A stretch of DNA of 57,336 nt, taken from assembly GCF_001949145.1 (NCBI RefSeq), contig NW_019091418.1:2311444-2368779 (forward strand), read 5' to 3'. The notes below the pieces were generated by a model, which was given only the letters and a program-made list of their open reading frames with translations, was not told the DNA's origin and ran no database searches. Of the stretch, positions 53,810 through 57,336 are shown piece by piece; the first letter of the stretch is position 1, and every line of letters begins with the position of its first letter. Position numbers and translations under genes: made by a program. The stretch comes from Acanthaster planci (lineage: Eukaryota > Echinodermata > Asteroidea > Valvatida > Acanthasteridae).

Positions 53810-54223
53810 TGTAACGGACATTTGTATAGCCTTTTTCATGTTTCATTGCCATGTTAATCTTTCGTAAGCCGCCGGCGGCGCTGAGGGCCGTCGGTGGATG
53901 GCCTCCGGCGGAGTGCCCTTACCTGTTTCTCTTGTGCTGGGTGCGCACCGGAAATTGGTTTCTATTTTGGGGCGTTGTGGTTTTGCGGACGTGGGAGGGA
54001 AATTGGAAAAGTGCCTGGGCGGCCTCAGAAATTGTGATACATGCTGTGTTTTGTAGAGCTGAGTGTCACGAAGGCAGTAGTTGTTGTTCTGACGGCCGCG
54101 TGGAAGGTCATGCACCGAGTTCGGTCAATAATGCAAAGAAATTCTTTTTGGAAGTCCTGTATCTGTCCCCCTCTTTTGCGTTACCGGGTTTTGAGGGACA
54201 ATAGGACCCAGGTCTACGCTACA
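53810..54223 (+). mobile_element. 5' LTR and primer-binding region of a Ty3/Gypsy element
   Basis: It begins TGTAACGGACATTTG and ends CTACGCTACA, with TTTGGTGGCAGCGGTGGGAT immediately after, a leader common to a large group of metazoan Gypsy elements. LTR length is about 414 bp. The 3' LTR lies outside, so the LTR limits and target duplication cannot be confirmed. Confidence 0.75.
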
Positions 54224-54273
54224 TTTGGTGGCAGCGGTGGGATTTTCTAGGATTTCCACTGACGCTAAAGTTG

Positions 54274-55502
54274 ATGGCAAATCGCATGGCGTCCAAACGG
54301 AGCATCGCCGAAGCCATCGACGGAATTTCCAGGGATATTGAACGGCTTGAACGCTCCCTGACAGAGAGCTCACGACGGGGCACATATGGTTCCAAATCTG
54401 GACATAACCCGCAGCGGCTTTTGTCAGAGACACCAAGCCTTTTTTACGGAGGACGAGTCGGACCGGCAAAAGAAAACTCGTAGCCTGCGAAGACACCGGA
54501 GACAACGCGCTGAGGACCTTCGTAAACAGTGGCGGACAGTGTGTAGCGAGTCAGACAGCGAAGACGAGCACCGCTCTGACGCAAATGTTTATCAGCTCCC
54601 AGTCTGTCCTAACGGGACAAGCAGCGGCTGTACGCCTCGTCATGCGGGCAGTCACACGGCAGTGCACACGGACACCGCGATTAGCGGATCCAGTGCTGCA
54701 AATGCGGTTGGCCAGCACGCAAGCGTGGCATACACCGGAGCGGTACTGCGGGTAAAGGCCAGGTGCCTCTTGCATTGAGGATTACCTTGTTCACTTTTCG
54801 AGAGTGAGTGAGATCAATGGCTGGAGTGACAAACAGCGAGCCGACTACCTGTTGGTGACGCTGAAGGGGCCTGTATTGGAGGTCGTCTGCTCATTGCCGA
54901 AGGAGGTACTTTCGTCCTGTGGCGAACTGGTGAAGGCTCTTGAACGTCGTTTTGGAACAGCTAGCCAGCGGATCAGACATCGGGCCGAGTTGACATCTCG
55001 AAGAAGGCGTCCGGGCGAGACCGTGGCTGAACTCGGGCAGGCCTTTAGGAGACTGGTCCGACGTGCCTTTCCTGATAGTGGGACGACCTTACAGGAGGAC
55101 TTTGCTATCGAGATGTTCAAGAATGCCCTGGACGATCTTGAACTGAAGTGCGCCCTTTTTCAGGGAAAACCGTCAACACTGGATGAAGCAGTAGAGATCG
55201 TGGCTGAGGCTGAAGCCTGGTGCAAAGCTGAGAACGTTGGACGTTCCAGACCCTTGACAGCAGAGCCCAACGAGGAAAAATCCCTGGGCCCCTCGGGTAC
55301 GGAAGATGTAGCGGCAATGTTGCGAGAACTGTTGCAAACACAGCGTCGTGGACAACAAGCAAAGAAGGGGGACGATTGGAAGCCAGGATGCTGGAAGTGC
55401 GGTAGCCTTGAGCCTTTCCGGGCCCGATGTCCCCACCTAAAGGACGACCAGCAACCGTTAAACAAGGTAAGGCTGGTCTCGGGGCCGGAAGCCCAGCTGT
55501 AG
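54274..55502 (+). pseudogene. Ty3/Gypsy gag
   Basis: The N-terminal part (MANRMASKRSIAEAIDGISR, a coiled coil) is in one frame; a second frame from 54386 and a third from 54790 are needed, so at least two frameshifts are present. The main part reads VSEINGWSDKQRADYLLVTL, VKALERRFGTASQRIRHRAE, RRPGETVAELGQAFRRLVRR and DEAVEIVAEAEAWCKAE. A zinc knuckle follows (CWKCGSLEPFRARCP), where the His of CX2CX4HX4C is replaced by Pro. Ends at TAG 55500-55502. It would form the virus-like particle. Confidence 0.8.
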
Positions 55503-56044
55503 ATATCCAGAGGCCCAGTGAACCTGAAGTACAGGAAGTTCCACCGCCGGCATGGGTAGCCTCGCTGCCGGCGCAGGCAGCCCCGCAGCCGAGACGGACA
55601 GCCTCGCCACCGGTGTTGACGGTCCCACCACCACCTGGTGTTGCCATACGACCGGCATTTTCGCAGTTGGGACTCTATGTCCGGGGAAGACTGTTTGGCT
55701 TGGCGGTGAGTTTCTTGATTGACACCGGAGCAACAGAGAGTTTCATTTCTTCCCACCTTTGGGACAGGTTGGATCCGGACATCACACCCGAGCTTTACCC
55801 TGCAGATCGCCAGTTCCGTCAGGCGGACGGCAGTGCCTTGCACATTGCCGGACGTACGAAGGTCCAAATCAACCTTGGAGGGACTGAGATACAGCACAAC
55901 GTGTGGGTTGCTGACGTGAGCGATGACGCCATTCTTGGCCTGGACTTCCTGCGGGAGCATAGGCGCCAGCTGATTGGGGAGGAGGATTGTTTTACTGTTG
56001 GCCAGAACACAGTTCCCCACAGAAGTATCCCCAGGAGCCTGTAG
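55427..56044 (+). CDS. Ty3/Gypsy aspartic protease region
   Basis: It overlaps gag by 76 bases in the -1 frame, which could be programmed frameshifting or an indel. After a proline-rich spacer it has FLIDTGATESFISSHLW (catalytic D-T-G), a flap (ADGSALHIAG) and DDAILGLDFL, a complete retropepsin. The stop at 56042-56044 lies just after the protease; the polymerase continues in another frame. Without a linked stop-free Pol it is unlikely to work in the present copy. Confidence 0.8.
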   Translation: MSPPKGRPATVKQGKAGLGAGSPAVDIQRPSEPEVQEVPPPAWVASLPAQAAPQPRRTASPPVLTVPPPPGVAIRPAFSQLGLYVRGRLFGLAVSFLIDTGATESFISSHLWDRLDPDITPELYPADRQFRQADGSALHIAGRTKVQINLGGTEIQHNVWVADVSDDAILGLDFLREHRRQLIGEEDCFTVGQNTVPHRSIPRSL

Positions 56045-57336
56045 TATGTCGAGTACGCTCAGCCGAGAACATTGCTGTACCACCCCAATCTGAAATTCTT
56101 CTGGATCGCACAGTGGTTACCGATGGAGGAGAACTGCCAAGTTGGGGTGTGTTGCAGAACCGAGGAACAGCGGCAGCTGATCGTGAGATCCTAGTGGCGA
56201 GTGCTCTCGTTGGGACTCAGGGAAACCGCGTTCCAGTAAGGCTCTTAAACTTGTCCTCTGAAGCAGTCATGCTAAGAAAGGAGACTGGTGCAGCTGTCCT
56301 CGAACCCGTGGACAGCATTGCAGTGCTGGGACGCGGAGAGCCTGCCCACCAAGGCCCTACAGTGAGTGAAGAACCGGTGCCTGCACATCTGTCTTCACTT
56401 TTCGAACGAAGCTGTGGGAAGCTTAAGGCCAACGAGCGGGATAGGCTGGCAGCCATGCTGAGGAAGTTCGGCGACGTGTTTTCAACTGGGGACGGAGATA
56501 TCGGGCGAACCAGTTTGACAGAGCACCACATCAATACCTCGACTGCCCCACCTGTTCGTCAGAGACCAAGGCGAGTTCCTTTGCACCAACGAGACGTTGC
56601 TAACCAGGAGTTAGCTAAGATGATTTCACAAGGGGTCATTGAACCCTCTGAAAGCCCCTGGTGTTCCCCAATTGTCCTCGTAGGGAAGAAGGATGGGTCC
56701 ACTCGAGTTTGCATTGATTACAGAAAGTTAAACAAGGTAACGACAAAGGATGCTCACCCACTTCCCTGCATCGAAGATAACCTGGACTCACTTGCAGGGT
56801 CTATGTTTTTCTCGACCCTGGATCTTGCCTCTGGTTACTGGCAAGTTAAGGGAGCAAAAGAGGACCGACCGAAGACTGCCTTCAGCACGGGGAGAGGGGG
56901 GCTGTACCAATTTGTGACAATCCTATTCGGGTTGTGGAACGCACCCTCCACCTTTGAGCGCCTAATGGAGCGGGTTCTGGCCGGGTTGCAGTGGCAGGTA
57001 GCTGTTCTGTACTTGGACGATGTCATTGTGTTCGGCAAGTCCTTCGATGAACACTTGCAAAGGCTTTGTCTGGTGCTGCAGCGCTTCCGTGGTGCTAACC
57101 TGAAGCTCAAACCTAAGAAGTAGTGTAAGCTTTTTCAGAGGGAGGTGGAGTTCCTCGGCCATGTGGTGTCACCAGAAGGAGTTACTACTGACCCCGAGAA
57201 GGTTCGTGCGGTGCGGGACTGGCCCCAGCCAACAACGGTCACTGATGTCCACACTCTCTTGGCCTGGTGTTGTGTTACCGGCGTTTCATTGAAGGTTTCG
57301 CCAGGATTGCACGCCCACTTCATCAAGTTACAGAGA
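55987..57336 (+). pseudogene. Ty3/Gypsy reverse transcriptase (runs off window)
   Basis: After a linker the reverse transcriptase shows INTSTAPPVRQRPRRVPLHQ, MISQGVIEPSESPWCSPIVL, STRVCIDYRKLNKVT, FFSTLDLASGYWQV, NAPSTFERLMERVLAGLQW and YLDDVIVFG, which contains the catalytic YxDD. A TAG at 57121-57123 splits KPKK from CKLFQREVEFLGHVV, and a frameshift near 57265 follows. Usual MPFGL is ILFGLW. RNase H, integrase and the 3' LTR lie outside. Confidence 0.85.

Overview
The window is animal nuclear DNA, probably from a marine invertebrate deuterostome such as a lancelet, hemichordate or echinoderm (low confidence). The basis is one intron-rich sialyltransferase gene with canonical GT/AG junctions, many decayed transposable elements, frequent TACATGTA palindromes and an assembly gap inside a TTGG repeat. 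There is no sign of a bacterial or phage replicon.

1-19.9 kb: a composite of decayed Polinton/Maverick (adintovirus-like) elements. Copy A (1 to about 6990) carries its structural genes on the minus strand. Copy B (about 7800 to 15840) carries the homologous genes on the plus strand, so the two copies are inverted. A minus-strand block at 16.0-19.6 kb follows B. Shared genes are a protein-primed DNA polymerase B, a retroviral-type integrase, a double-jelly-roll major capsid protein, a packaging ATPase, an HNH-like protein with C-x-H-G repeats, a coiled-coil protein and several small conserved proteins. Nearly every gene has stops or frameshifts and the two copies lost different pieces. A Ty3/Gypsy gag and partial LTR lie between A and B. 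Copy A alone is peppered with a short palindromic motif (GAGCGAAGCGAGC type) that usually keeps reading frames open. Gene starts share an AT-rich TTTAAAA-type motif next to the ATG, and at least two gene ends carry a hairpin followed by a T-run.

19.9-23.8 kb: non-coding, with a 33-bp minisatellite and a (TTGG)n tract holding a 282-base N gap.

23.8-39.3 kb: the one intact host gene, a minus-strand ST8SIA-like alpha-2,8-sialyltransferase in seven exons. The exons join in phase to 1161 nt (386 codons plus stop). Its introns hold MITE-like repeats, a CpG-rich inverted-repeat element and minisatellites.

39.3-46.4 kb: a foldback repeat, the 3' LTR and tail of a minus-strand LTR element, a palindromic-unit repeat, and a damaged second ST8SIA-like copy (44.1-46.2 kb) that lacks exons and the sialylmotif VS histidine.

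46.4-57.3 kb: mostly non-coding with duplications, then a degraded LINE (52.1-53.8 kb) interrupted by a Ty3/Gypsy element (53810 to the window end) with 5' LTR, gag, protease and reverse transcriptase. All coordinates come from reading the sequence; no database search was possible.
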